Shown in pieces: positions 43,301 through 53,866 of a stretch of DNA of 64,000 bases. The notes under the pieces were generated by a model. The model saw only the letters and a program-made list of their open reading frames with translations, was not told where the DNA came from and searched no databases. Source of the stretch: Corinectria fuckeliana (lineage: Eukaryota; Ascomycota; Sordariomycetes; Hypocreales; Nectriaceae); NCBI GenBank assembly GCA_019137255.1, contig WPDH01000109.1, positions 186,001 through 250,000 of the forward strand. The letters run 5' to 3'. Every line of letters begins with the position of its first letter. Position 1 is the first letter of the stretch. The position numbers and the translations under genes were made by a program.

Positions 43301-44225
43301 GAGCTATCGGGATAGAGAATGACTTTGTGAGCGGGAGGAATTCCAGCATAGCTCAGACATGGTTTGCTTTATTACCTTCATCAAGTCCCAGAATAATCTG
43401 ATCAAATATAGGCCATCTCTCTACTACTTTCGTTGCGATAGAAGACACAGCCAAACAGCCCACTGGCGAGCCTTTGTCTTCTAGAGGCACTGTGTAGCCT
43501 TCCACGGTACGTTAGACATGGGGGGGGGGACAAATGAGGCTGCGCTGCTGCGCACAGCTGCTGTAGGAAATGCCAATTGTTCGTACGCGAAGACAAGGCA
43601 CTACCCAAGACTCTCGATGCAGAACCGGAAAGTGTACGAGGCCGTTGTGGCTGCTTACGGAAACGCCTCACTCTGCATGCCAGCTCACCTTGGCTTGTTG
43701 GGCATTGGTAACCACCTTTTGCCAACCTTGCCCATCCCCAACGTCCATAATGACGGGTTGTCTGGGCCTCCAACATCCACGCAGTCTCATTGGTGGCCTT
43801 GTTGCCTCTATTGCCTCGTTCTGACTTCGCACGCCCGCATGACTGCCTGTTTCTCACAACGTCCCGAGGAGATGGCTGGCCACGTAGGCATTCACTCCTG
43901 GGGCGGCTGACATCTGCGGAGGTGGACCTGCGGCGGTGAACCTACCGTCTAACTTGCATTGAGGCTCAAACGAGAATTCACGGGCGCCCTCGTTCCAGCT
44001 TCAGTTGGCTACGTAGCCGTAGGTGATTCGTTCGGCCTGTATTTGGGCCGTCATAAACAGACTCAACACTTCTGTCCGATGTTGTTTTATTTCGAGTTGC
44101 CGACAGTCTAAAGTCTGCTTCCCTCGTCGAGGACTGGCAGCTCTTGGCCTGGAATGTTCGTCAGCTACCTTGTGCGAACTTCCACAGGCAACGGCAATCT
44201 AATCGCATAATCTACTATCAACATC
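43301..44225. other. Spacer between PARG-like and PARP-like genes
   Basis: A 925-base gap. Frames here (for example 43518-43910) lack domains and overlap others, so I call no gene. The end presumably contains the PARP-like gene promoter. Confidence 0.5.
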
Positions 44226-45192
44226 ATGCCTATAGTATGTCGCACCGTCAGGTCTGCTTATATACGTACTAATCTCCCCTTAGCCGATGAAGCGATTGTC
44301 TGAAAGCGACCCCCATTACCAGCATCGTAAGCAAATTCTTACACATCTCCTTCTTCGGCCAGCTAACGGCTGTGGCATAGACAAGTTGCACTTTTACCAA
44401 TCGTGGCGGCACCCAGAGAAATCCGCAAACGTCAAGGCGATATATCTTGCCGACTCGCATGATATCAGACAGTCCTACCGCGGCAAACGGTTCTTCAAAT
44501 ACTTGCAGGGCTGCACTTGTGTTGTTGAGTGACGAGTCAAGTTCTAACCTCCCATCTAGGAAGAATGGCTCGTTCCAAAGATTCTATCATGGGGCTCAGC
44601 GAGCCTGCTGCATTGGGGATTCAGGTGATGCGTTGGAGCTTTGCCATGAAGAAGAATGCAACATCTGTGGTATTCTTCGAAAGTCGTTCAAGTTGGAGTA
44701 CGCTCGTATGTTGAAGCTCTCGTTGCTCTGCCTGTGATCCATTGACCTGATGAATCCTACCAGAGGAGGGCATGTTTGGTGCTGGGATCTACTCAACTCC
44801 GACCTCGTCAAGTAAGTATTTGGCCGAGACATTGTTTGGTCAATTGCCCTTTAACTGTATGGATAGAAGCAGACGTCTATGCGATGAACCACTTTGTGTC
44901 TTCAAATCTACACGTCATCCTTATTTGTCACGTCGTGGCTAGTAGACCCGAACCGAAGTTTGAGGCAGATGAGGACATAAGTGGCCCGTCTCACGGGTTC
45001 AACTGTGTAAATGGCTTATGCGTTCGCACAAATTATTTAAATCTAGCTAACATGGTTTCAAAGGTTGAGGGGGTGACTATGGACTATGGAGGATCGGTCA
45101 AGTATCCAGAATTTGTTGTGTACCGCGAAGACGCAATTATCCCGGTCGGGCTAGTGGTGTATACTCGAAAGGGGTGGCGCCCTCCAAGTTAG
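44226..45192 (+). CDS. PARP-like ADP-ribosyltransferase, 5 exons, 249 aa
   Basis: A PARP-catalytic-fold protein that should transfer ADP-ribose from NAD+. Exons: 44226-44234, 44284-44504, 44560-44705, 44764-44811 and 44867-45192. Introns 1, 3 and 4 are clear GT-AG. Intron 2 is uncertain: a GC donor at 44505 (GCAGGG) gives a 55-nt intron with a TTCTAAC branch and correct phase; a weak GT donor at 44472 is the alternative; otherwise a stop follows at 44530. The catalytic triad is H-Y-E: His87 in RFYHGAQRACCIGD, Tyr135 in FGAGIYSTPTSS, Glu223 in KYPEFVVYREDAI. The middle LELCHEEECNICGILRKSF matches small fungal PARP-like proteins. No zinc finger, WGR or BRCT domain is attached. Neighbour of a PARG on the same strand. 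If intron 2 is not spliced, the gene is broken. Confidence 0.78.
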
Positions 45193-46023
45193 GTGGGAAC
45201 TAGTAGCTTGCGGTGTGGGCTCACGAACATGACTAGGATTGCACTGCATCGTCATGCTCGACGAAGTGGCTAGGGGAAAACAAAGAAGACAGTAAGGAGA
45301 AGCTTCATAGTGAGACGTAAGAGACTGTGTAGGGGTGGGCTGGTATAAAGCATCAGTGCCCAAATCTCACTGCTTTGTGCATTCATGAAAGAGTGCAACG
45401 AACAATCGCAATAATAAGATCAAAGACAGGGAGGGGCCTTTGCCGCCTAATTGGTAATTACACAAAGCGAATAGCTACAGCAGGGCTTTTACTTCTTTAG
45501 AGTTTTGATCCTTGTAACCAAATGAGCTGTGTGTTGATCATGTCACCACACTTGGCACGTCCATTCAGAACAAAGTATTTGCCTGAGGGGACATGAAAGG
45601 AGAGAGGGTTCCATTGGCTCTATACATCAGGAAATAGACCTAAACATTTTCGTATTTCCCCGTGAAAGCACTCGTCTTCATACGCCAGTGAATGAACACT
45701 TTCCTAACAGGCACTGGTCTTTCTTCACTCTACCTACTCTTCCACAAACACTCTTTTCTCTCCACTTGCACAGCCTTCTCTAGTTTAGTATCTAGCAGTC
45801 AAGTGGCTTGATTTTACTTTGGTAAGTTATTATGTACCAACTGTTTACTTGAAATCATTCAATGTTTAGGCATCTGTGATGTGTATAAGTACGCTATCGA
45901 GTATAAGTAACCTTTAATATCCAGCACCTTAATACTAGAATATAGTTGCATTAAAAACTGCGTTTAATTTGAATACTCTTATACTAGAGCTGAAAGCAAT
46001 TATTCTAATTATTAACAAGCAAT
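45193..46023. other. Intergenic sequence becoming AT-rich
   Basis: No gene is supported. AT content rises to the right, entering the compartment that contains the nuclease-like gene. Confidence 0.45.
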
Positions 46024-47032
46024 ATGGAGGGCAATATAACATCGAGCAACAAGCAGCCATATAACCCCCCTACTAAGTTCACTACAATATCTGAGGAGAA
46101 GTTTACCACAGTAGAGAAACTTTTTGACTCACTTAATAACGCTAAGTATAACGGCTATGATGTTCTTGTGGTTAAAGGTATGTATAGCCTATAAGTATTT
46201 CAGAAGAGGACTAACCAAGTTTTTAGATGTGCCCAAAGGAGATTATAATAGCATACTAAGAGAACAATCCCGCCAAATAGCTTTGGAGTTCGACTTTCGG
46301 CTTTACCACGAAGTCGAAGAGCTTCTTATCGTTAATATCAAAACACCTACCCATAATGCACTCACAATAGCTTTAAAGGATAAAGTTACGCGACATTTTG
46401 GATTCGGACTACGTGCTTGGTCTGCACAACAGGCCTATGCAAGCTGTGAGAACCCTAACCCTTGGCCAGCACTATTCATCACAGCCGGACACTGCCGATC
46501 TCGCGAGGCCTTAAGAGAAGATATACCCCGGTTGTTTGCCATGTCTAATCATAAAGTTAAAATCGTCCTTTTGGTCAAGCTTACCCCAGACCGCCAAATT
46601 ATCATTGAGAAGTGGCATAATCCTGCTGCTGCTGTTGCTGTGGGAGCTGCTTCGGGAGTTGCCTCCGGAGTTGTTGGGGGAGTTGTTGGGGCGGCTGCTG
46701 CTGTTGCGGCAGCACCACAGCGACCAAAGGCGATAATGACTCCGGGCGGGGCTGCAAGGCCCGAGCCAGGCCCTGATCAAGTCATCAACATTACTCTAGC
46801 TCCAGGCATTACAACTCCAGCTCCAAAGTCGTTTATTGTGACTGGGGGTCGACTTCGACTAGACTGTCGGCTTCTGTTTGCCGGGGCGCCGGAAATAGTA
46901 GCGGGGGAAATTATAGTGCCTATCATTCATCTACGACAATATGCGATGTCAGTTTGGGGCACTTCGGGCTGGCTAGACCCAAATGCAAAAGGAGACTGGT
47001 TTCGTGAGTACTTTTACAGTTTTGGGCTATAA
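46024..47032 (+). CDS. Fungal PD-(D/E)XK-like protein with Ala/Gly/Val-rich insert, 319 aa
   Basis: Exons 46024-46177 and 46227-47032 join across a 49-nt intron (GTATGT donor, CTAAC branch, TTTTAG acceptor) and extend the protein to MEGNITSSNKQPYN. The core follows the pattern I know from fungal restriction-endonuclease-like (PD-(D/E)XK fold) proteins: YHEVEELLIVNIKTPTHNAL, then WPALFITAGHCRSREALREDI, VKIVLLVKL and IIIEKW, and a late RLRLDCRLLFAGAPEIV ... LRQYAMSVW. The usual acid of the IE(S/V)G strand is Thr here (FITAG) and the following DAxWW is DIPRLF, so nuclease activity is doubtful. An Ala/Val/Gly-rich stretch of about 40 residues sits in the middle. The gene lies in AT-rich decayed sequence yet stays open. 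Function unknown. Confidence 0.68.
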
Positions 47033-48845
47033 GTCTTTGTACACCTCACAGTATGCTACCCTAGAAGGCCTAGATAAAGAGAAAGGAATATTATATAACC
47101 TAGGCTGTTTAATATATAAAAATCTATTATAAATAGACTTAAATAAATAGATTTTTATATAAGCTAAGAATATTTTATATATATTTAATTTATCACTAGT
47201 TATTAAATATAGGTTTCTTTTTTCTAGTAAATATAGTACTAATAGTAGTATACTTCCCCTATAAGAAGAATATTTTCTTTCTCTATTAGTTAAATGTTTT
47301 TTTTAGCTTTATCTTTAAATATTAATTTCTTTAAGAAATATAATATTATAGTTTTTATCTTTATCTATTTAGTGTATATTTTATTCTATCTTTATTTAAT
47401 TTAATTTATATTCTTTATTTACTTTAAAACAGCTATATTCTATTACTAACTATATAAATACACTATATATTATATAGAGACTTTTAGCTTAGAACTGTTC
47501 TGTCTTATGTAATTTAGTTAAGCAGTATAGCGACTAGGTATATAATAACTCACTCTTAAAGGTTTTATTAATTTCTTGAAATTAGATATAGACTCTTCCT
47601 TTTGCCGCCCAACTTTGCCCTCTTGTATTCTATAGTGTATTATTAGTGTTGCGAACCCATCATGCTATGCAAGGAGCTGGGAGGTAATGTTCTTGGGATG
47701 GTAGTATTGAGCGTGGACATAAAGAACACTGGTTTAATTGGTGCTGGTGGAACATCCTGGCTAGGGTTTACTAGTGACATATGTAGCCCGACTTAAACTA
47801 TCTGGCCGTTTGATCACAAGCATTGATCATATGTGACTTAGCCAATTAATACATTGCATCCTGTATGCGTGCTCTCCATTAAACCCCCTAATATCAAGTT
47901 ACGCCGAGCTCACGCTTCACCATGTTTATCCTTGTCAGACACCCCCAGTTCTCCACGTTCTAACCAGCCCTTGGGCCAATCGCGATTATTGTTAGCCCAG
48001 TACTAGGCTGACTACTGTCCAACCTGAGTGCTTGTCTTAACCAAGCCTCTTCAACTTTTAAATTTGAGCAAACAAACTCTATTCCAAGTCTGAGTGCACT
48101 TCTTTCTTCCTCCATAAATATGAAGAAAGTGGGAAAGAAGATAACGATACACTACTTAGAACACAAACAACACCCCTAGCAGAGTTACTGTTAGTTTCTC
48201 GTGGAGCAAATTTGAATCCAGGCACAACATAGTTGAAGTGAAAAGCACGTATTGACAGCACATTGCCTCCAAGCCCATTACACCATTTGGGATCAATTGG
48301 CGAGAACCTTGTAGCATGTAGCAGAAATGCCGGTCTCCATCCGGTTTTCAACTTCCGACTTTAGTGTCTAAATTGCCTCTCTGAATGGGAACATCAGCTA
48401 CCAGGAGGCGGTCGATCTATTTTAATCATGGTCAGCTAAACTTCCCCGTTCCTTGTGAAATCTGGAAGTGTTTGCGATGGCCAATGTCGGAAGGTCGGTT
48501 ATTCCGTGGAGGGCGGCTGAGCTGACATTCTGTGTTACCATGACATCGACAAGAACTTCCAATGCCCAGTAACGGAAAGCTGGTTAATCCGGTGCAGGCC
48601 GATGAGCCGAAACTTGTGTTACTTGAAAAAAAATCTCCGCTCATAAGGACCGATGACTTCAACTCCCTAGGCCTGGCAAAGCGTCTCCAAGTATGCACGC
48701 CTGACTATCTCGAAATTCCGCTAGGACGACTTGTTGACTCCTCGACGTCGGAGCCATAAAGGTCAGACCACCCGGGTTCCTCACCTTATCGAGCAGAGCT
48801 ATTGACTAATCTGTTTGAAAGGGCTCCAGCTGACTCATTGTCACA
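47033..48845. other. AT-rich tract and spacer before the NACHT-ankyrin pseudogene
   Basis: No gene. The first 600 bases are almost only A and T (listed separately). From about 47640 to 48840 composition returns to mixed; frames near 48.1-48.7 kb are short with no domain. Confidence 0.5.
47040..47640. repeat. Extremely AT-rich block
   Basis: About 600 bases with long TATATA/TTTAAATA-like runs and very few G or C. Such tracts in filamentous fungi are usually repeats eroded by RIP. I see no tandem unit. Confidence 0.8.
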
Positions 48846-51838
48846 ATGGGGGACCCTCTTAGCACAACTGCTGGCATCATTGCTGTTGTCTAGCTCTCGA
48901 CCGAAGTCATCAAGTACATAATCGGAGCTTCTGGCGCGACAAAAGAGCGAAGGCGTCTCCGCCAAGAGATTGTCGCTTGCTGGGGCATCCTCTTAGAGCT
49001 CCAGGACCACGCCGACGACGATACGGACGAAACGTCTCCATGGTGGGAGAAGATCAGTGCCCTCAAGGGCCCAAACACTCCCTTGGTCCGCTTAAGTTTG
49101 ACTTTGGAAACGATCAAGACGAAGCTGGAGCCAAAAGAAGGCTTACGCAAAGTGCTGTCGTCTTTGAAGTGGCCCTTTGACCAGAACGAAGTAGAGCAGT
49201 TGATATCGACTATCGAACGCGAGAAGGGGCTCTTACAGCTCGCCTTGACCATGAATTGCCGGTATGAGCATTTACCAATGTCGATTGCAGTTCAAAGACT
49301 GACTCAAAGTAGAGAAATGATCAAGAACATTAGCAAATCCGAGAACGAGAACGGGAAGCTGCTCGCTCGGCTGGTCCAGGACATCAAGGACAGTTCGATT
49401 GAAAGCCAGCGGCAATTCAGAAGAGTGGACTATGTTTTATCAGAACTATGCGAATCACTAAAAGTCAACACGGGACGGCTTCACGAACACAGACCCGACA
49501 AGGAGCAGCAAGAGATTCTCGATTGGATCACCCCTCTCGATTTTGCCACTCAACAGAACGATCTCATCCGCCGATGCCAAGCAGAAACTGGAAAGCGGCT
49601 ATTAGACTCGACGGAATTCAAGTCATGGATAAAAACCGACAACAAGACACTTTTCTGTGATGGTATGCCCGGTGCAGGCAAGACTATGCTCACAGCAATC
49701 ACCGTCGACTACCTCAATCAATCGTACCACCAGGACCGGAACATTGGCATCGCTTATGTCTACTTCAATTTTCGACGACATGAGAAACAAAACTCTACGG
49801 ACACGCTGGCCAGCGTGCTGAGGCAGTTCAGTCAGGGGGCATCGTCTTTACCCAAAGCTGTGGAGGATCTTCATGCCAAGCATCCAGCTAGAAAGTCACG
49901 CCCATCATTGGAAGAGATCTCAACAGCTTTACAGTCCGTGGCTAAGCTGTATTCCCGAGTTTTCATCCTGGTTGATGCTCTTGATGAGTGTCAATCTGAT
50001 AAATGCGAAATGTTTCTCGGTGACATCTCAGACTGTCAGGCTGCTTCTAGGGCGAACGTCTTTGCCACGTCCAGGTTCAACTCCAATTTCCCCAAAAGCT
50101 TTCAGGGAATCATGACGCTGGAGATTCGGGCCACTGAAGAGGATGTGCGGAAGTATATTGACGGCAAGATGTCTACTTTGCCGAAATTCGTTGCTGAAAG
50201 ACCCGAACTTCAGGAAGACATCAAAGTGGCAATCGTGGGATCAGTTCAAGGAATGTAAGTAGATTCAACTCTCATATATTATATGCAATGGCCCTGACAC
50301 AATTCCAGGTTTCTTCTGGCTCAAATGTATCTGAACTCCCTGACTCGCAAAAGATCGGTGAAAGCTGTCAGGACTGCCCTCCGAAACCTGCCAAGCGGGT
50401 CTCCCTCATGCGACCCCGCTTACGAAACTGCAATGAAGCGTATAGAGGGGCAGACAGAGGACGAAAGAGATTTGGCAAAACAGGCGCTATCTTGGATCAG
50501 TTGCGCGCGTACAGTCCTTACCACTAGAGAACTACAGCACGCACTTGCAGTCGAAGATGATGATCTACAGCTGGACGAAGACAACCTCACTCCCATTGAC
50601 GTCATTGTATCTGCGTGTGCTGGACTGGTCGCCGTTGATCCAATGAGCGATGTTATCCGACTCGTCCATTACACTACGCAGGAATACTTTGAGCGGACCC
50701 ACCGTTTCTGGTTCCCAGACGCAGAAGCCAACATTACCAACACCTGCATCACCTACCTGTCTTTCAAACAATTTAAGACAGGAGCTTGCCAAATACAAAC
50801 AGCCTTCCGTGAGCGAATGGAATCAGACCCGCTCTTCCAGTATGCTTCAGAGAATTGGGGCTACCATGCTGCCAAGACGACGCCAATAGATCAAAGGGTC
50901 CTGAGCTTCATGAAGGCCAAGGCATGGAGAGCTTCATCGATGGCGTGTATGGATCTTTTTGACGAAGATTCAATAGAGGTAACAGCACTTCACCTAGCTG
51001 CATGGTCCGGAATCGAGGAAGCTGTAAGCTCCTTGCTAGCAGAGTGCGATGTCGACTCAAAGGATGGCTGTGGCAGGTCGCCGCTAGTATGGGCAGCAAT
51101 AGCAGGGAACAGTGGTTTTGTGAAGCTCATGGTGAAGAACGGCGCCGACTTGAATTTGAAAGACGAAGATGGCCGATCACCATTGTCCCACGCTTTTCGC
51201 AATGGAGAAGGTGCTATATTTCGCTCCTTGAGAAGGGGGCCGATCTAGACGCTGCAGAACGCGATAGCTTTCTAGTCATGGCTGCTGTTAGTGGCGATGA
51301 GCTTACTGTAAAGCTCCTGGTCGAGAATGGTGCTGATCTCAATGCTGAAGACCAGCATCACAGGACCCCTCTTATTTGTGCTATCGACAGCGGTCATGAG
51401 CCTGTTATAAAGCTCCTGATCGAGAAAGGTTCTGATCTGAATAATCAACACCGCCGTCAATTTCCCCCTCTTAGGCGGGCTGCGGAGTCCGGTCGTGGGC
51501 CTATTGTGAAGCTCCTGGTCGAGAAAGGTGCTGAGCTCGATGCTAAAGACCATTTTGGAATGACCGCTCTTGCGACGGCTGCTACAATGAGTCGTCTGGG
51601 TATGGTAAAGCTACTCCTTGATATGGGCGCCGATATGGACTCTCGAGATCATTGGGGAAGGACCGTTGCAGAACTATCTTCCATGCATGGGCAGGATGAG
51701 ATAGCAGCGTTTCTCATCCGGAAAGGCGCGGATCGCGGCGAATGGAGGGCCTGTGATACCTGCATAGCAACCGGGACGCAGTGCAGTCATACTAGGCCTG
51801 ACCTATACATGATGTTGATCCCCTTCGAAAGCTATTGA
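48846..51838 (+). pseudogene. Broken NACHT-ankyrin (NLR-like) gene
   Basis: Encodes an NLR-type protein: an N-terminal helical domain, then a NACHT NTPase with Walker A GMPGAGKTM and Walker B FILVDALDECQ, a winged-helix-like region (SACAGLVAVDPMSDVIRLVHYTTQEYF), and C-terminal ankyrin repeats. Such fungal proteins act in self/non-self recognition. Exons run 48846-50254 and 50309 onward (GTAAGT donor, TCCAG acceptor, frame kept). Two lesions are visible. Codon 16 is TAG (48891-48893) where relatives have Gln, as expected from a C-to-T change in CAG. In the ankyrin region a small deletion near 51215-51230 shifts frame: one frame ends at 51248, and the repeats (SLLEKGADLDAAERD onward) continue in another frame to 51838. 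Translation could restart downstream of the stop, but the frameshift would still truncate the repeats. Confidence 0.85.
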
Positions 51839-52019
51839 TACCTAGAATCAATTGGAAGTTTCCTTGGTAAATGCTGTTATTATCAAGCCTTGCAACTTCC
51901 TGGAGTAAAGCGCCCTCAACTGCATGCTCATTTCCACTCACATTTCTATATTAGTGCTCCTCATTAGCTTTGCTAAGCGGTCTGGCGCTGATCAGTCGAC
52001 CTTCTTCAAAACGTAGCAT
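51839..52019. other. Spacer after the NACHT-ankyrin pseudogene
   Basis: A short gap; no coding signal beyond possible upstream remnants of the dehydrogenase pseudogene. Confidence 0.4.
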
Positions 52020-52455
52020 TTCCAAGTGATTTCCGGCAACTCAATCAACGTCAAAATCAATAGTGCCTTCCTTCTACAGCTTTCAGGCGGCTGCAGAGCA
52101 AATTGTCTCGTATGGCAGTGGCTGCTCCATCGTCGGTTTGTGTCTCGTCCATCTAAGTTCTTGTCGGCGGCGGCAAGTAGGTACACTAAACGCCCATCAA
52201 TTGACGTAGTCAATGACCATCGCGCTGGCTTAAGACAAAATCCGATGCAACGCTTGCTGCCTGGTACCATCCACTCGCAACTGGCTGAGGAAGACATGTT
52301 GAACGATGTGAAGTGTAAGTATCTAGAGCAGCAATTTCCCTTAGGCCGCATGGGCAAGTCGGAGGACGTAGCAAGACCGTTGGTGTTCCAGCCAGCGACG
52401 GCCTCGGCGGCTGCATGACGGGATCGCAGGTTCTCGTTGACGAAGGTAGCTTTGA
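52020..52455 (+). pseudogene. Short-chain dehydrogenase/reductase remnant
   Basis: A decayed C-terminal half of an SDR oxidoreductase. In one frame INVKINSAFLLQ (family: INVKSxFL) is followed by degenerate sequence without a proper Tyr-x-x-x-Lys active site, then LPGTIHSQLAEEDML and EQQFPLGRMGKSEDVARPLVF, the typical SDR end. The final MTGSQVLVDEGS continues in another frame (ATG at 52415), so a frameshift lies at about 52390-52414. There is no intact start or Rossmann GxxxGxG motif upstream. Non-functional. Confidence 0.75.
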
Positions 52456-53866
52456 TCACCTACGGTAGTTGCGGCTAAATGATGGATACTGGAGACGGTA
52501 GGGATGGGGGTCGTGGTCAATTGTAAACGGGGTAATTTGACCTATTATGGGCAAAGCTTCGCTTGTTCAGGGCACCACTCTTTGTCCCTTTTGAGATAGA
52601 TTGAGTTCGGCGTGTAAGCGTAAGAGGCAGCATCAGCGGCTATTCGCATAGGGAGCACATAAGTAAGTGATGCGATTTGGAGAGGATAGACGATGATAGG
52701 TGGTTTAGCTTTCGAATTATATACGGACTTACTTGGTCACCTACCTTTCTTCGAGTTCATCATACTCCCATCGCCCGTATGAGGCCTCTTCCCTACGAAT
52801 GGCGGAATCCCCGCTCAGTATGATTTGCATGAAACATGAGTGAATGAGAAACGAAACCGCCGCTAGGAGCTTGTTATCATCATGCAGATAGTGTCACATT
52901 CAGCATTTAGGTCAACTTAGAACTTAGCATCAGCGTATTGCGCATTACATTTCTGCTATGACTGGAAGATGCAATAGATAGGATGAGAAGAATGAGACGT
53001 GACCGGTTGGCGGCACGGATGATTGACGCAAAGGTCTATCGCAGCTACGACAACAACTTCAAAGCTATGACTAGACCAAAGGAGGAACCCAACTTGAGCT
53101 TGGTAGTGAAACGGTAGCCCTTGGCAACGAAGCTTGTTTTTCTATTAGGCAATGGAAGAGCGACTTGTTACTAGCACGTAATTATACGATCAGTTTGGAA
53201 AGAAACAGGTACAGATTAAAAAATATCCTTAGATGACGGACAGTCACCTGCAACGCACTGCAACGCAGGAAGAAATTGCTGCGATCTTATTCATATGGGC
53301 AGTGACAGACGCTGCTAGCACGGATCGACGGGTGGCAGCAGGGTTTCTTTTATGAGTGGCGTGCCATATCAGCTAGATTCCTCCGTAGTCCATTTGGGAA
53401 ATTCTGGGTCTATAGAACACACCTTGGTAAGAACCTATATGATTGCTGACTGGACTTCTAATTCCTAGTTACGCCTTGGATGTAGCCTTCCGCCACGGAC
53501 AATCGTTCTTAGTCAACTGGCGACTGTTCGCTATGGCAGATACCGGCAATCCGGACGGGGTAGCCAGATCTACCTCCTCAACGAGTACTCCATTTGACGC
53601 GCGCAGCTGCACACTATCAAAGGAGTACTACTCGGAGCTTGTAGATTTTAGAAACCTGCGCCACCTATAGGTACCATGGGGCAGATTAAGGCAGGACACA
53701 GAGTGGCATCTAGTAGAAGCATTCATTTAAAAGGCTGTAAGAGAAAAGGGCAAGTAACAAGGTATAGTGGAGTTTTAGCTCCGTCTATTTTATGATCGCT
53801 AAATGGCTATGTAAAAGATAAAGTACCCGATGTTTATATACAGAAAAGGCAAGCAGAGGTCGCTGC
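52456..53866. other. Intergenic region, 1.4 kb, with one dispersed repeat copy
   Basis: No gene is firmly supported. A possible two-exon frame around 53352-53670 has a decent intron but no recognisable product (see rejected items). The 86-bp repeat copy 2 lies at 52892-52977. Confidence 0.45.
52892..52977. repeat. 86-bp dispersed repeat, copy 2
   Basis: Direct-orientation match of 27561-27645, 25 kb away. The flanks do not match, so the shared segment has sharp edges. Confidence 0.85.

Noticed and set aside
51002..51240. First part of the 278-codon frame before the ankyrin repeats
   Set aside because: Out of frame with the preserved NACHT-ankyrin reading; only the part after about 51225 is real repeat sequence.
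53352..53670. Possible two-exon gene with GTAAGA donor at 53427 and CCTAG acceptor at 53468
   Set aside because: Two different frames can be joined across the same intron and neither product shows a recognisable family; kept as unsupported.
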